A stretch of 64,000 nt of DNA, taken from the NCBI RefSeq assembly GCF_900169075.1, contig NZ_LT827015.1:1364001-1428000 (forward strand), in the 5' to 3' direction. Made by a program: the position numbers and the translations under genes. This document shows, piece by piece, positions 16,359 through 23,751 of this stretch. Origin of the DNA: Chryseobacterium phocaeense (GTDB taxonomy: Bacteria > Bacteroidota > Bacteroidia > Flavobacteriales > Weeksellaceae). How positions within the stretch are numbered: position 1 is the stretch's first letter; every line of letters begins with the position of its first letter. Under the pieces are notes generated by a model, which saw only the letters and a program-made list of their open reading frames with translations, was not told the DNA's origin and made no database searches.

Positions 16359-16790
16359 ATGAATTTTAAACAGATTAAAATAGGAAATTTTATACAGAGT
16401 AGATTTCTGGAGACAGGTATTAGTATTGAAAGAGCCTGCAATTTTTTAAAATGTAATGAAAAGGATATTCATGCTATGTTTCAGCAGGAAGACCTGTCTG
16501 CCGATGTCCTTCTTAAGTGGAGCAAACTGTTGTAATATGATTTCTTCAGAATATATTCTCAGCATTTGATTATGTACTCGCCGCAGGCGCCTGAAAAATT
16601 TACTAAGTGCACGTCCAGGCTGCCTAAATTCAGGAAAAATGTTTATACAAAAGAGATCATAGAATTTATCCTGGAACTGATTGAAACGGAGAAAAAATCC
16701 AAGAAACAGATCATTGATGAATACCAGATTCCCAAAACTACACTATACAAATGGATCAACAAATTCAGTGACCGGAAACAATATGCATAA
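16359..16790 (+). pseudogene. HTH-domain cassette protein interrupted by an in-frame stop
   Basis: The frame from the ATG at 16359 gives MNFKQIKIGNFIQSR... up to WSKLL, then TAA at 16533-16535. The same frame continues without shift as YDFFRIYSQHLIMYSPQ..., then FRKNVYTKEIIEFILELIE and a helix-turn-helix (KKQIIDEYQIPKTTLYKWIN) to the stop at 16790. Read through, it is a 144-codon frame (143 amino acids apart from the stop) of a kind I remember as multicopy in Chryseobacterium, where WSKLLEYDFFRIYSQHL is continuous; the stop would replace a Glu codon (GAA to TAA). I treat it as a nonsense-inactivated gene. The C-terminal HTH could still be expressed from the ATG at 16566. Confidence 0.65.
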
Positions 16791-17124
16791 CCATATGGAA
16801 AAAGCACCCAATTATAAGAGGATTTATGAAGATATGCTGAATTTTCACTATCCGCATAAATTAACCGAATGCCGTCCCGTATTAGATAAGGCCAGGCTTT
16901 CTATTTTTGATATCCACCTTCTCAATACCATTATTTTTGGTAAGAAGAATAAAGAGAATCAGGTTTTTAATCAGAAGCTCAGATCTTATAATGAGGAAGA
17001 TATCAGGGAAGTTCTTCAGTATCAGCAGCAATATAATCTGAACAATACACAAACGGCACTGCATTTTAAATTGAGCAGGAACAGCATTGCATCATGGAGG
17101 AAAAAATACCCGATTTTGAAATAA
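16783..17124 (+). CDS. HTH-domain protein, second member of the two-gene cassette
   Basis: 113 residues if the ATG overlapping the previous stop (ATGCATAA, 16783) is used, 109 from the ATG at 16795. It has a helical N-terminal part (YKRIYEDMLNFHYPHK, LSIFDIHLLNTIIFG) and a C-terminal helix-turn-helix (NLNNTQTALHFKLSRNSIASWRKKY) like the DNA-binding part of transposase-related proteins. The overlap suggests translational coupling with the upstream gene. The pair looks like a recurrent cassette in this genus; no terminal inverted repeats or catalytic transposase domain are visible here, so mobility is not shown. A terminator follows at 17241. Confidence 0.65.
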   Translation: MHNHMEKAPNYKRIYEDMLNFHYPHKLTECRPVLDKARLSIFDIHLLNTIIFGKKNKENQVFNQKLRSYNEEDIREVLQYQQQYNLNNTQTALHFKLSRNSIASWRKKYPILK

Positions 17125-17240
17125 TAGCCACAGCAAAGATTTTGTAAGAATCATCATTTAATGTTTATACCCCAGGTCTGCACAGACCTATTTTCTAACT
17201 TTTTTAAGAGGCTGCGGGCATAAAATTTTCAAATCAAAGA

Positions 17241-17275
17241 AACGGAGAGCTCAACTCTCCGTTTTATATTTTTTA
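17241..17275 (+). terminator. Terminator after the HTH cassette
   Basis: AACGGAGAG / CTCTCCGTT, a 9-bp stem with a 5-base loop, followed by TTTATATTTTTTA. Confidence 0.8.
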
Positions 17276-17349
17276 TATCCCGAACAGAAAGGAGAGAAGC
17301 GACAAATAATTACGCGCTTTCTTTTATCTCAAAACCTCTGGGTTTGGGC

Positions 17350-18777
17350 TTAAATATTCTTCATCCAGGCATATATATCTTCATGAGACTGAATGTTCAG
17401 TTTTTTTCTTAGCCTGTTCTTTCTGGTTTGAATAGATTGAGGCTGCACAAAGGTATAAGTGGCAATATCCTTACTTGAGAAATTGAGGAATAACAGGGCA
17501 CAGAATTTTAATTCACTGTTCTGCATCTGAGGCTCTATCTGTAATAATTTAGGAAAGAAATCCGGATAAACTTCAACAAACCGCGTTAGGAATTCAGAGT
17601 CGTTATTTTTTGCGAGCCGGACTACTTCATTAAAAGCAAGGTTAAGTTTTTGATTTAAGAGATCTGTTTCCTGTTCTGTTTGCATCAGTTTTTTCTTTCC
17701 ATTACGGATTTTGATGATAATAAATGAAAGGAGAATGATTACAATAAGAATCCCGGCACAGATATAATATACCAAAAACTGAATTTTAGATATCGATTTT
17801 TTTTCCTTGTATTTAATCAATTCTTTTACAGTGGGCTCAATGGATTTTTCTTTGGTCTTTCTCAGGCTGTCATTGAGTATTTTGCTTTTTTCAAAATATT
17901 TTTGAGCCATTTTTTGATCTCCTTTTTTCTTATATACGGCGATGATGAGGTTGTAGAGATACTGTAAGGAATAATTATTTTGAATTTCTTTAGCCAGAGC
18001 TATTGCTTTTTCATAATTTTTAATAGCCAGATCATTTTCGTTTTTGCAGCAGTGAAGAAGGCCTCTTACCTGGTATAATTTATAAAGTTGGTTACCGGTC
18101 AGCTTTTCAGAGCGGCTTTCCACTACTTTCAGAGCGGCCTCGGCTGAAGCTGTTTTTTCCTGGTCAAGCTTTAATTCTATAGCTTCCAGCGACATCCAAA
18201 CCAGCTGGCTTTGACATTCCGGACTTAATTTTTTCTGGGACTGCAGAATATGAATTGCTTTTTGGGTGTATGCAGCTGCAGAATCACACTGCTCTCTCCA
18301 TCTGAGTATAATACCAATATCAAAATAAGCCTGTGATTTTGCCTTTACCCTTATTGCTTTATCCTGAACCTGGTCAGATAGTGTGACAATCTCCTTAAGT
18401 CCGTTAATAGCTTCGTTGTATAATCCAATATTGATATAATTATAGCTGAAAAGATTTAAAACAGAGATTTGAGTGGCGATATTTTCCTGCGTATATTTTT
18501 CTTTTTCTGCAAGCTTCAGATAATATAAGCTTTTGGGGTGATTTCCTGAAAAAAAATAGCGGTTGGCCAGACTTAAGCTGCTGGTTACAATGCCTTTTGA
18601 ATAATTGATACTTTGGGAATGTTTCAATAAGGCAGTATTAGCTTTGATGCACTCATTTGTTTTTCCGTTTTTGAATAATTTACCGGCTTTTATAAGTTCT
18701 GAGTCTATGTATTGAGAAGTTATTTTTGGTTGAGCAAATACTAAAGAGTATAATAAAAAAAACAAAATTCTTATCAT
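17350..18777 (-). CDS. Membrane-tethered TPR transcriptional regulator A (TPR-TM-HTH)
   Basis: 475 residues. The signal peptide (MIRILFFLLYSLVFA) is followed by a periplasmic stretch of TPR-like helices (about 30-310) and one membrane helix (about 334-356, VYYICAGILIVIILLSFIIIK). A short cytoplasmic coiled linker leads to a LuxR-like HTH at about 425-465 (FSSKDIATYTFVQPQSIQTRKNRLRKKL). The topology puts the sensor outside and the DNA-binding domain inside, so the protein is a one-component regulator fixed in the membrane. The recognition segment VQPQSIQTRKNRLRKKL is identical to that of the regulator at 21648-23213. It is divergent from the papain-like lipoprotein at 19211, whose promoter carries the phased TGTGATA repeat. 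Activation might need dimerisation or release by proteolysis; unknown. Confidence 0.85.
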   Translation of the reverse strand: MIRILFFLLYSLVFAQPKITSQYIDSELIKAGKLFKNGKTNECIKANTALLKHSQSINYSKGIVTSSLSLANRYFFSGNHPKSLYYLKLAEKEKYTQENIATQISVLNLFSYNYINIGLYNEAINGLKEIVTLSDQVQDKAIRVKAKSQAYFDIGIILRWREQCDSAAAYTQKAIHILQSQKKLSPECQSQLVWMSLEAIELKLDQEKTASAEAALKVVESRSEKLTGNQLYKLYQVRGLLHCCKNENDLAIKNYEKAIALAKEIQNNYSLQYLYNLIIAVYKKKGDQKMAQKYFEKSKILNDSLRKTKEKSIEPTVKELIKYKEKKSISKIQFLVYYICAGILIVIILLSFIIIKIRNGKKKLMQTEQETDLLNQKLNLAFNEVVRLAKNNDSEFLTRFVEVYPDFFPKLLQIEPQMQNSELKFCALLFLNFSSKDIATYTFVQPQSIQTRKNRLRKKLNIQSHEDIYAWMKNI

Positions 18778-19210
18778 TTATGAAATATTTTTAATGTAAA
18801 AGATGTACTTAGAAATAAAATGAATTAGGATATGATGAATTGTGAATTATTTTTTTTGTGTGGTATTTATGCCATATGATCCTTAATGAAACGGACTATA
18901 GAAATGAAGTCAGGATGGTATCAAAAAGATAGGTCAAAATTATAAAATTATTATCTATTCAGCGTTGGTTTTTGTAGTTTATTTCAGGATTGGGTATGTT
19001 TTATTGTGTTGATTTTTAATGTTTTAAATGTGTGTGATACCTATGTGATAGCATTAAAATGGATGATTTACAGGTTTTACCGTGTATAATTGCAGAGTGA
19101 TTTGTGAGTGATTGAAATAATTGATGATAAAGATCAATAATCAGCATTTACAGTCGAATTTTATTAAGAATAACAATCTGAAACCTTAACAACCATTAAA
19201 TATTTATTCA
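18778..19210. other. Divergent regulatory gap between regulator A and the papain-like lipoprotein
   Basis: 433 bp without a gene. On the minus strand TAATTTTG (18942-18935) fits the -7 consensus for regulator A, with no good -33 box. On the plus strand it holds the phased repeat promoter at 19033-19092. The lipoprotein leader is then about 110 nt. Nothing else is recognised. Confidence 0.5.
19033..19092 (+). promoter_or_regulatory. Regulon promoter 2: TGTGATA direct repeat plus TATAATTG -7 element
   Basis: TGTGATA at 19033 and 19044 (11 bp apart), then TATAATTGCA starting at 19085, 52 bp from the first word. The -7 and its flank TATAATTGCA are identical to those of the promoter at 20678. It drives the papain-like lipoprotein. 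Confidence 0.7.
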
Positions 19211-20098
19211 ATGAAAAATTTCAAAATGATTATGGCAGCTTTAGGCCTGCTTACTCTGGCATCATGTGAAAAATCAGAAGATCTGAATGAGGCTCCCGTA
19301 CAGGAGAGTTCACAAAAATTTAAACTTGGAGCCCGGTTTATAGATGAAGAGGTGTATAAAACATTTAAAGCGGCAGATATGGATTACCTAAGCCTTAAAT
19401 TTAAAGGTAAGAATTCGGGAGATGTTGCTGCAAAGCTTCCTTCATCTTACACCATGGCAAGTACGGCCATAGGAAACCAGGGAAATGAAGGATCTTGTGT
19501 GGGGTGGGCCACTGCTTATGCGGCGGCCAGCTCGCTGGAATATAACTTCAAAGGAATATCCCAGGCCAGAAGCCCGGAATATGTATACAACCAGATTAAA
19601 ATAGGCTCATGCCTGGATGGTTCTTACATAAGTGATGCCTTGAACCTGATTAAAAACCAGGGCGTTTGCAGCATTGCTGAGATGCCTTACAATGACACCA
19701 ATTGTTCTGTCCAGCCGAATGTTTCACAGAAAAATGCAGCCAGTACCCATAAATTTACCAATTGGGCAACGGTAGATAATACCAATATCGCTAATGTGAA
19801 AACGCTTTTAAGTATGAATCTTCCTGTTGTTATCGGGATTCCTGTAGATCAGGCTTTCTGGAATATCGGGAATACGGGCTGGGTATGGAAAAAACGTTCC
19901 GGTGCCGTAGAGGGTGGTCATGCCGTTTGTGTTATAGGATATGATGACTCGAAGCAGGCTTTTAAAGTTCAGAACTCCTGGGGAACCGGTTGGGGAGCCA
20001 ACGGATATTTCTGGATTGATTACTCATTCTTTGCAAAATCCAGATTTAATGCAGCAACAAGAGCGGTAACAGAATGTTACGTAGCCTATGTACAATAG
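19211..20098 (+). CDS. Papain-like (C1 family) cysteine protease lipoprotein
   Basis: 295 residues. The lipoprotein signal has lipobox LASC with Cys19 as the lipid anchor, followed by a 60-residue spacer and a C1A peptidase domain from about residue 75. The catalytic elements are in order: oxyanion Gln in GNQGNEGSC, nucleophile Cys96, His237 in GGHAV and Asn255 in QNSWGTGWG, the last being the classic papain signature. No long inhibitory propeptide is present, only the spacer. It would act at the outer membrane face or in the periplasm on proteins or peptides. It is controlled by the phased repeat promoter 120-180 bp upstream and divergent from regulator A, so it is a likely target of that regulator or its paralogue. 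Confidence 0.88.
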   Translation: MKNFKMIMAALGLLTLASCEKSEDLNEAPVQESSQKFKLGARFIDEEVYKTFKAADMDYLSLKFKGKNSGDVAAKLPSSYTMASTAIGNQGNEGSCVGWATAYAAASSLEYNFKGISQARSPEYVYNQIKIGSCLDGSYISDALNLIKNQGVCSIAEMPYNDTNCSVQPNVSQKNAASTHKFTNWATVDNTNIANVKTLLSMNLPVVIGIPVDQAFWNIGNTGWVWKKRSGAVEGGHAVCVIGYDDSKQAFKVQNSWGTGWGANGYFWIDYSFFAKSRFNAATRAVTECYVAYVQ

Positions 20099-20200
20099 AC
20101 GAAACGGTACACCTTCATAATGAAAAGAAAGGCCGGCACAGGATTTTTAATGCATCCCTGAAGAATGTTGGTCAGTAGAGAATTAAATAGAATAATTACG

Positions 20201-20235
20201 GCAGTTGTGAAGATGAATCACAGCTGCTTTTTTAT
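20201..20235 (+). terminator. Terminator of the papain-like gene
   Basis: GCAGTTGTGA / TCACAGCTGC, 10-bp stem (one G-T pair), 7-base loop, then TTTTTTATT. Confidence 0.8.
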
Positions 20236-20626
20236 TGGATGACTGTTTTTAGCTTCTGATTATTAAGTTTTTACAATGCTGTGGTATCTGAGTAATAGCT
20301 CCTGATTGTGTAGATTGTTTATTTAAATCATATCATTGCATATAGGAATTATCGCCGTAAAGGATCTGTTTGTCCTGATGTATTTCAACGGTGATAGTGA
20401 ACTATGAAAGTTTATGTTATTTTTTGATGACCGGAGATTTCCGGTCATCATTTTATGCACCCAAAATAATTTAAAAGGCCGGCACCGGTCTTTGCTTTTC
20501 CATGGTTTTGATAAACTGAAATTTCGTGTACCCTATGATCATATATTCGATTAACCTTGGATCGAAGATAGTCTGGTTGTCAAATGGTATTTTTTTAAGT
20601 TTCTGACCTTTAAATGCTTGTCATTG
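20236..20626. other. Non-coding stretch between terminator and the next promoter
   Basis: No open frame of note. It contains a second terminator-like hairpin at 20425 with no obvious gene in front, so a small transcript between 20236 and 20450 is possible. A short GGCCGGCACCGGTC-type palindromic spot lies near 20476; nothing else recognised. Confidence 0.35.
20425..20454 (+). terminator. Terminator-like hairpin without an assigned gene
   Basis: TGATGACCGG / CCGGTCATCA, 10-bp perfect stem, 6-base loop, followed by TTTTATG and preceded by TTTTTT, so it could work in both directions. Confidence 0.6.
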
Positions 20627-20685
20627 TGTAATAGCGGTGTAATAGCGCATGATAAAATAGACGGCTCATTTAAATGGTATAATTG
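20627..20685 (+). promoter_or_regulatory. Regulon promoter 3: GTGTAATAGCG direct repeat plus TATAATTG -7 element
   Basis: TGTAATA at 20627 and 20638; the repeat extends to GTGTAATAGCG twice, exactly 11 bp apart. TATAATTGCA starts at 20678, 51 bp from the first word. It lies 36 bp before the ATG of the secreted protein at 20721. Confidence 0.75.
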
Positions 20686-20720
20686 CATTCCAGACTTTAT
20701 CACACAAACAATAAAATTTT

Positions 20721-21575
20721 ATGAAAAAAAGAACAGCTATTTGCATTGCCGTGCTGTTTTCCGGTACGGCATTTTCCCAGGTGGGCATCAACACGACGAA
20801 ACCACAACAGATCTTTCATATTGACGGGATAAAAAATAACCCGGTAACAGGTGCTCCTACAGTTCCCCAGCAGGCGGATGATTTTGTGGTCACTGCCGAA
20901 GGCAGAATAGGTGCCGGAATGATAGATCCTACCCAGAAACTGGATGTGGACGGGAAAGTAAGAATAAGAAATACGGAATTTTTAACCGGCACCCATGTCC
21001 CTTTGTATGTAGATGAAAATGGAGTGGTAGGAAGATCAAATGCCCTTGAATCGGAAATTGCATTTTTTACTTCTAATGCTCCGGTTAATTATGGTATTGC
21101 CGGTGCCAATAACGGAGATGAACAGATTGTTCCTGTAAATGCTTCTGACAGTTCTCTGAACAATATTGCGGTAAGTGTTCCGTCAGTCGGACAGGTGAGG
21201 ATAGGGGTAGGTGGTGTTTATATGATTTCCGCATCGGTATCACCACGATTGAATTTTGCAGATGATGGGGACGGCTATGCCTATATTGCTTTCAATATTG
21301 ATGTTTCTGCAGACGGAGGTACAACATGGCAGTCCGTATCCGGAGGTAGACCTGTTTTTCCCAGATTGGGAGCAGGCTTAACAAGGGCTTATTCATATAC
21401 CGTACCTACCATCATCAGAACGTTAAATGTAAATGATCTCATCAGGCTTAAATTTTATAGAACGAAGCAGGGTTCAGGGACTACAGCTGTATTGCAGGGC
21501 TCCAGCTTTAACAGTGTCGCTCTGGGAAGTTCGTATGGCGCACCTACCTACACTTTGTCAATCACCAGGCTCTGA
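20721..21575 (+). CDS. Secreted protein with flavobacterial VGINTT N-terminus and C1q/TNF-like C-terminal beta domain
   Basis: 284 residues. The signal peptide (MKKRTAICIAVLFSGTAFS) leads into QVGINTTKPQQIFHIDG, a start shared by many flavobacterial surface proteins. A second short repeat (GAGMIDPTQKLDVDGKVRIR) then resembles the trimeric head-stalk units of phage tail-fibre-like proteins. The last 150 residues are a beta-sandwich pattern (GGVYMISASVSPRLNF, YAYIAFNIDVSADGGTTW, LIRLKFYRTK) like C1q/TNF-type trimer domains. There is no T9SS tail. It probably forms a secreted or surface-exposed trimer that binds something; the function is unknown. Its own copy of the phased-repeat promoter lies immediately upstream and a terminator immediately downstream, so it is a single-gene unit of the regulon. 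Confidence 0.75.
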   Translation: MKKRTAICIAVLFSGTAFSQVGINTTKPQQIFHIDGIKNNPVTGAPTVPQQADDFVVTAEGRIGAGMIDPTQKLDVDGKVRIRNTEFLTGTHVPLYVDENGVVGRSNALESEIAFFTSNAPVNYGIAGANNGDEQIVPVNASDSSLNNIAVSVPSVGQVRIGVGGVYMISASVSPRLNFADDGDGYAYIAFNIDVSADGGTTWQSVSGGRPVFPRLGAGLTRAYSYTVPTIIRTLNVNDLIRLKFYRTKQGSGTTAVLQGSSFNSVALGSSYGAPTYTLSITRL

Positions 21576-21606
21576 TACTACCGTTTTTTTATACTGTAAT
21601 TGCTGA

Positions 21607-21640
21607 ACAGGTGTGAATTATTTTCACACCTGTTTTTTAA
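21607..21640. terminator. Terminator between the secreted protein and regulator B
   Basis: ACAGGTGTGAA / TTCACACCTGT, 11-bp perfect stem, 5-base loop, then TTTTTAA. It lies between convergent genes, mainly serving the plus strand. Confidence 0.85.
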
Positions 21641-21647
21641 TGCTTAC

Positions 21648-23213
21648 TTATGCACTTTTATTTTTCTTTGATTTTAATATCATATTGAGTCTTTTAATAA
21701 CCACATTATATTTTTTATAATGATATTTTGCGGATCGGGAGGGAGAAACGACCTCCTCCCTGTTGGAATTAATATCTTTCATCCAGAGGTAAATGTCTGT
21801 ATTGGATGGGATTCCTAATTTTTTTCTCAATCTGTTCTTTCTGGTCTGGATAGACTGCGGTTGTACCAGAGTGTACTGAGCGATATCCTTACTTGAGAAA
21901 TTGAGGAACAGTAAAGCACAAAATCCTAATTCGCTCATCATCAGCTTCGGTTCTATTTTTAAAAGATTGGGAAAAAATTCAGGATACGCTTCCTGGAAAC
22001 GGGCAAGAAATTCCGGATCATTATTTTTAGCCAGCCGGACCACTTCTTCAAAATCTGTATTAAGCCTTTTGTTTAATAATTTTGCCTCTTTATTTTTTTC
22101 CTGGAGTATCTTTTTTTCCGTACGGATTCTCCTGAAAATAAAGATTGAAATAATGATAATCAATAGTGCAACTGCAATCACCACATATATCAGAAACTGG
22201 TTTTGGGAGTTTAGTTTTTCCTCCTTCTTTGTAATCAGTTCTTTTACGATATTTTCTGTAGAATGTTCGGAATTTCTGTTTAAACTGTCTTTTATAGAAG
22301 TATATTTCTGATGGGCATCCCGGGAGGCTTCTTTGTCATTGATTTTAAGATAAGCCTGGGATAATAGGCCATATATATCCAATATAGTATGGATGTTTTT
22401 AGTTTCTTTGGACAGTTCAAGCGCCTTTTGATAATTGGTGATAGCAGATGTGTAGTCTTTTTTTATTTCGTAAATCAGGCCTCTCAGCTGGTATCGTCTT
22501 GCATCACTTTTGACGGTTAATTTTCCGGATCGCGCTTCCACGGTTTTTAAATAAATATCTGCAGAGTCAATTTTTTTTTCGTCAATTTTAACTTCCACCA
22601 ATGCAATATAGCCTAAATCTGTCATATACTGCATTTTTGGACTTTTGCGGCCCCGTAATGTATTAATACCTTTTTTGATAAACCACGTTGCCGAATCAAA
22701 TTGCATTTTATTCCTGTACAGCACGCCGAGATCAATGAGTATGGACGCTTTATTGTAAATTCTTCCTGAATCTGCGGGTATTCCGTCTGATAAATCAACA
22801 ACATCTTTAAGCTCTGATATGGCATCGTTGACGAGACCTATAGCAATATAATTGTAACTGATAAGATGTCTTATTTTCATCTGGGTATCAACATTGTCCT
22901 GGGCGTACTTCTCATTTCTTACCCGGTTTAAGTATTCCAGACTCTTTTTATAGTTGCCTTCAGAAAATGAAATACCGGAGAGGTTTAAACAGCTGGATGT
23001 GATGCCTTTTGAATAATGGATCTGCCTGGATTTTTTTAATATTTCTTCGTTTTTTTTCACCAGCAGATCATGCTTTCCTATAAGAGAGCAGGCATTGGCT
23101 TCTTCAATCTTTGAATCAATATATTTTGGGGTAATCTTTTCCTGGGCAAACAGGAGAAAAGGGAAAAGAATGAGGGAAATTCTAATCATAATTAGTGCGT
23201 AGGTTGGGGTCAT
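21648..23213 (-). CDS. Membrane-tethered TPR transcriptional regulator B (TPR-TM-HTH)
   Basis: 521 residues, paralogue of the regulator at 17350-18777. It has an N-terminal signal segment (ISLILFPFLLFAQ), TPR helices to about residue 320, one membrane helix (about 339-360, FLIYVVIAVALLIIIISIFIF), a coiled linker, and an HTH at 429-475. The segment VQPQSIQTRKNRLRKKL is identical to that of regulator A. It carries an additional 40-residue basic tail after the HTH, absent from regulator A. The start used here is the first ATG; an ATG 8 codons later fits the signal peptide equally well. Its own promoter contains the phased repeat (minus strand, 23545-23487), which suggests autoregulation or control by regulator A. 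Confidence 0.85.
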   Translation of the reverse strand: MTPTYALIMIRISLILFPFLLFAQEKITPKYIDSKIEEANACSLIGKHDLLVKKNEEILKKSRQIHYSKGITSSCLNLSGISFSEGNYKKSLEYLNRVRNEKYAQDNVDTQMKIRHLISYNYIAIGLVNDAISELKDVVDLSDGIPADSGRIYNKASILIDLGVLYRNKMQFDSATWFIKKGINTLRGRKSPKMQYMTDLGYIALVEVKIDEKKIDSADIYLKTVEARSGKLTVKSDARRYQLRGLIYEIKKDYTSAITNYQKALELSKETKNIHTILDIYGLLSQAYLKINDKEASRDAHQKYTSIKDSLNRNSEHSTENIVKELITKKEEKLNSQNQFLIYVVIAVALLIIIISIFIFRRIRTEKKILQEKNKEAKLLNKRLNTDFEEVVRLAKNNDPEFLARFQEAYPEFFPNLLKIEPKLMMSELGFCALLFLNFSSKDIAQYTLVQPQSIQTRKNRLRKKLGIPSNTDIYLWMKDINSNREEVVSPSRSAKYHYKKYNVVIKRLNMILKSKKNKSA

Positions 23214-23677
23214 AAAATTTTATATTTATCTTTTGTATTTATTTTTTCTTTAGATAAATTTTGAATCCTCGATATTGGGAAGGAGTATGGATGGTTTAAT
23301 CAGATTGCAGGGAATGAAAATGAAGGAGCTATTCTGAATATGGTCAGGTAAAATCTGAAATTATTGCAGTACGCTCATATTAGTAATTGTGTTGATATAG
23401 TCTGAAAATCAATCATTTATTGTTGAAAATTTTAATTGATTATCTTTTTATTCTTTAAAATGATATTACATCAAAGGGATTGGAAACAATATTAATAATT
23501 TGGATGATGTAGTCTCTGTAACGGATGTATGACATAGGTATTACATGTTAATTTTTTAAGTGTTTATGGGGAATAATAAAGATATTTTAATAGTTTATTA
23601 AAATAAAGTGAATGATATTTTTATTTCCGGTAGTATCCTGAAGCAGTTACTGAAATTTCCTATGGGTTATAAAAAAA
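23214..23677. other. Gene-free upstream region of regulator B
   Basis: More than 460 bp without a supported gene, very AT-rich. It contains the minus-strand phased-repeat promoter at 23487-23545, which leaves a leader of about 270 nt before regulator B. No other structure recognised. Confidence 0.5.
23487..23545 (-). promoter_or_regulatory. Regulon promoter 4: TGTAATA/TGTCATA direct repeat plus TAATATTG -7 element
   Basis: On the minus strand TGTAATA starts at 23545 and TGTCATA at 23534 (11 bp apart), and TAATATTG starts at 23494, 51 bp from the first word. The sequence TGTAATACCTATGTCATA differs at two positions from that at 19033. It points toward regulator B. Confidence 0.7.
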
Positions 23678-23706
23678 GAGAAAACAGTTTTGCTGTTTTC
23701 TCTTTG
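23678..23706. terminator. Terminator of the amidohydrolase gene
   Basis: GAGAAAACAG / CTGTTTTCTC, 10-bp perfect stem with a 5-base loop. It is preceded on the plus strand by seven A, i.e. a U-run for the minus-strand amidohydrolase transcript. Confidence 0.75.
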
Positions 23707-23751
23707 GTTTTTCACATGGGTTTCATCCCACTGGAAAATATGTATTTCCCT

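Noticed and set aside
16141..17275. Complete insertion sequence around the HTH cassette
   Set aside because: No terminal inverted repeats, target duplication or transposase catalytic domain visible; only the HTH proteins and one hairpin are present.
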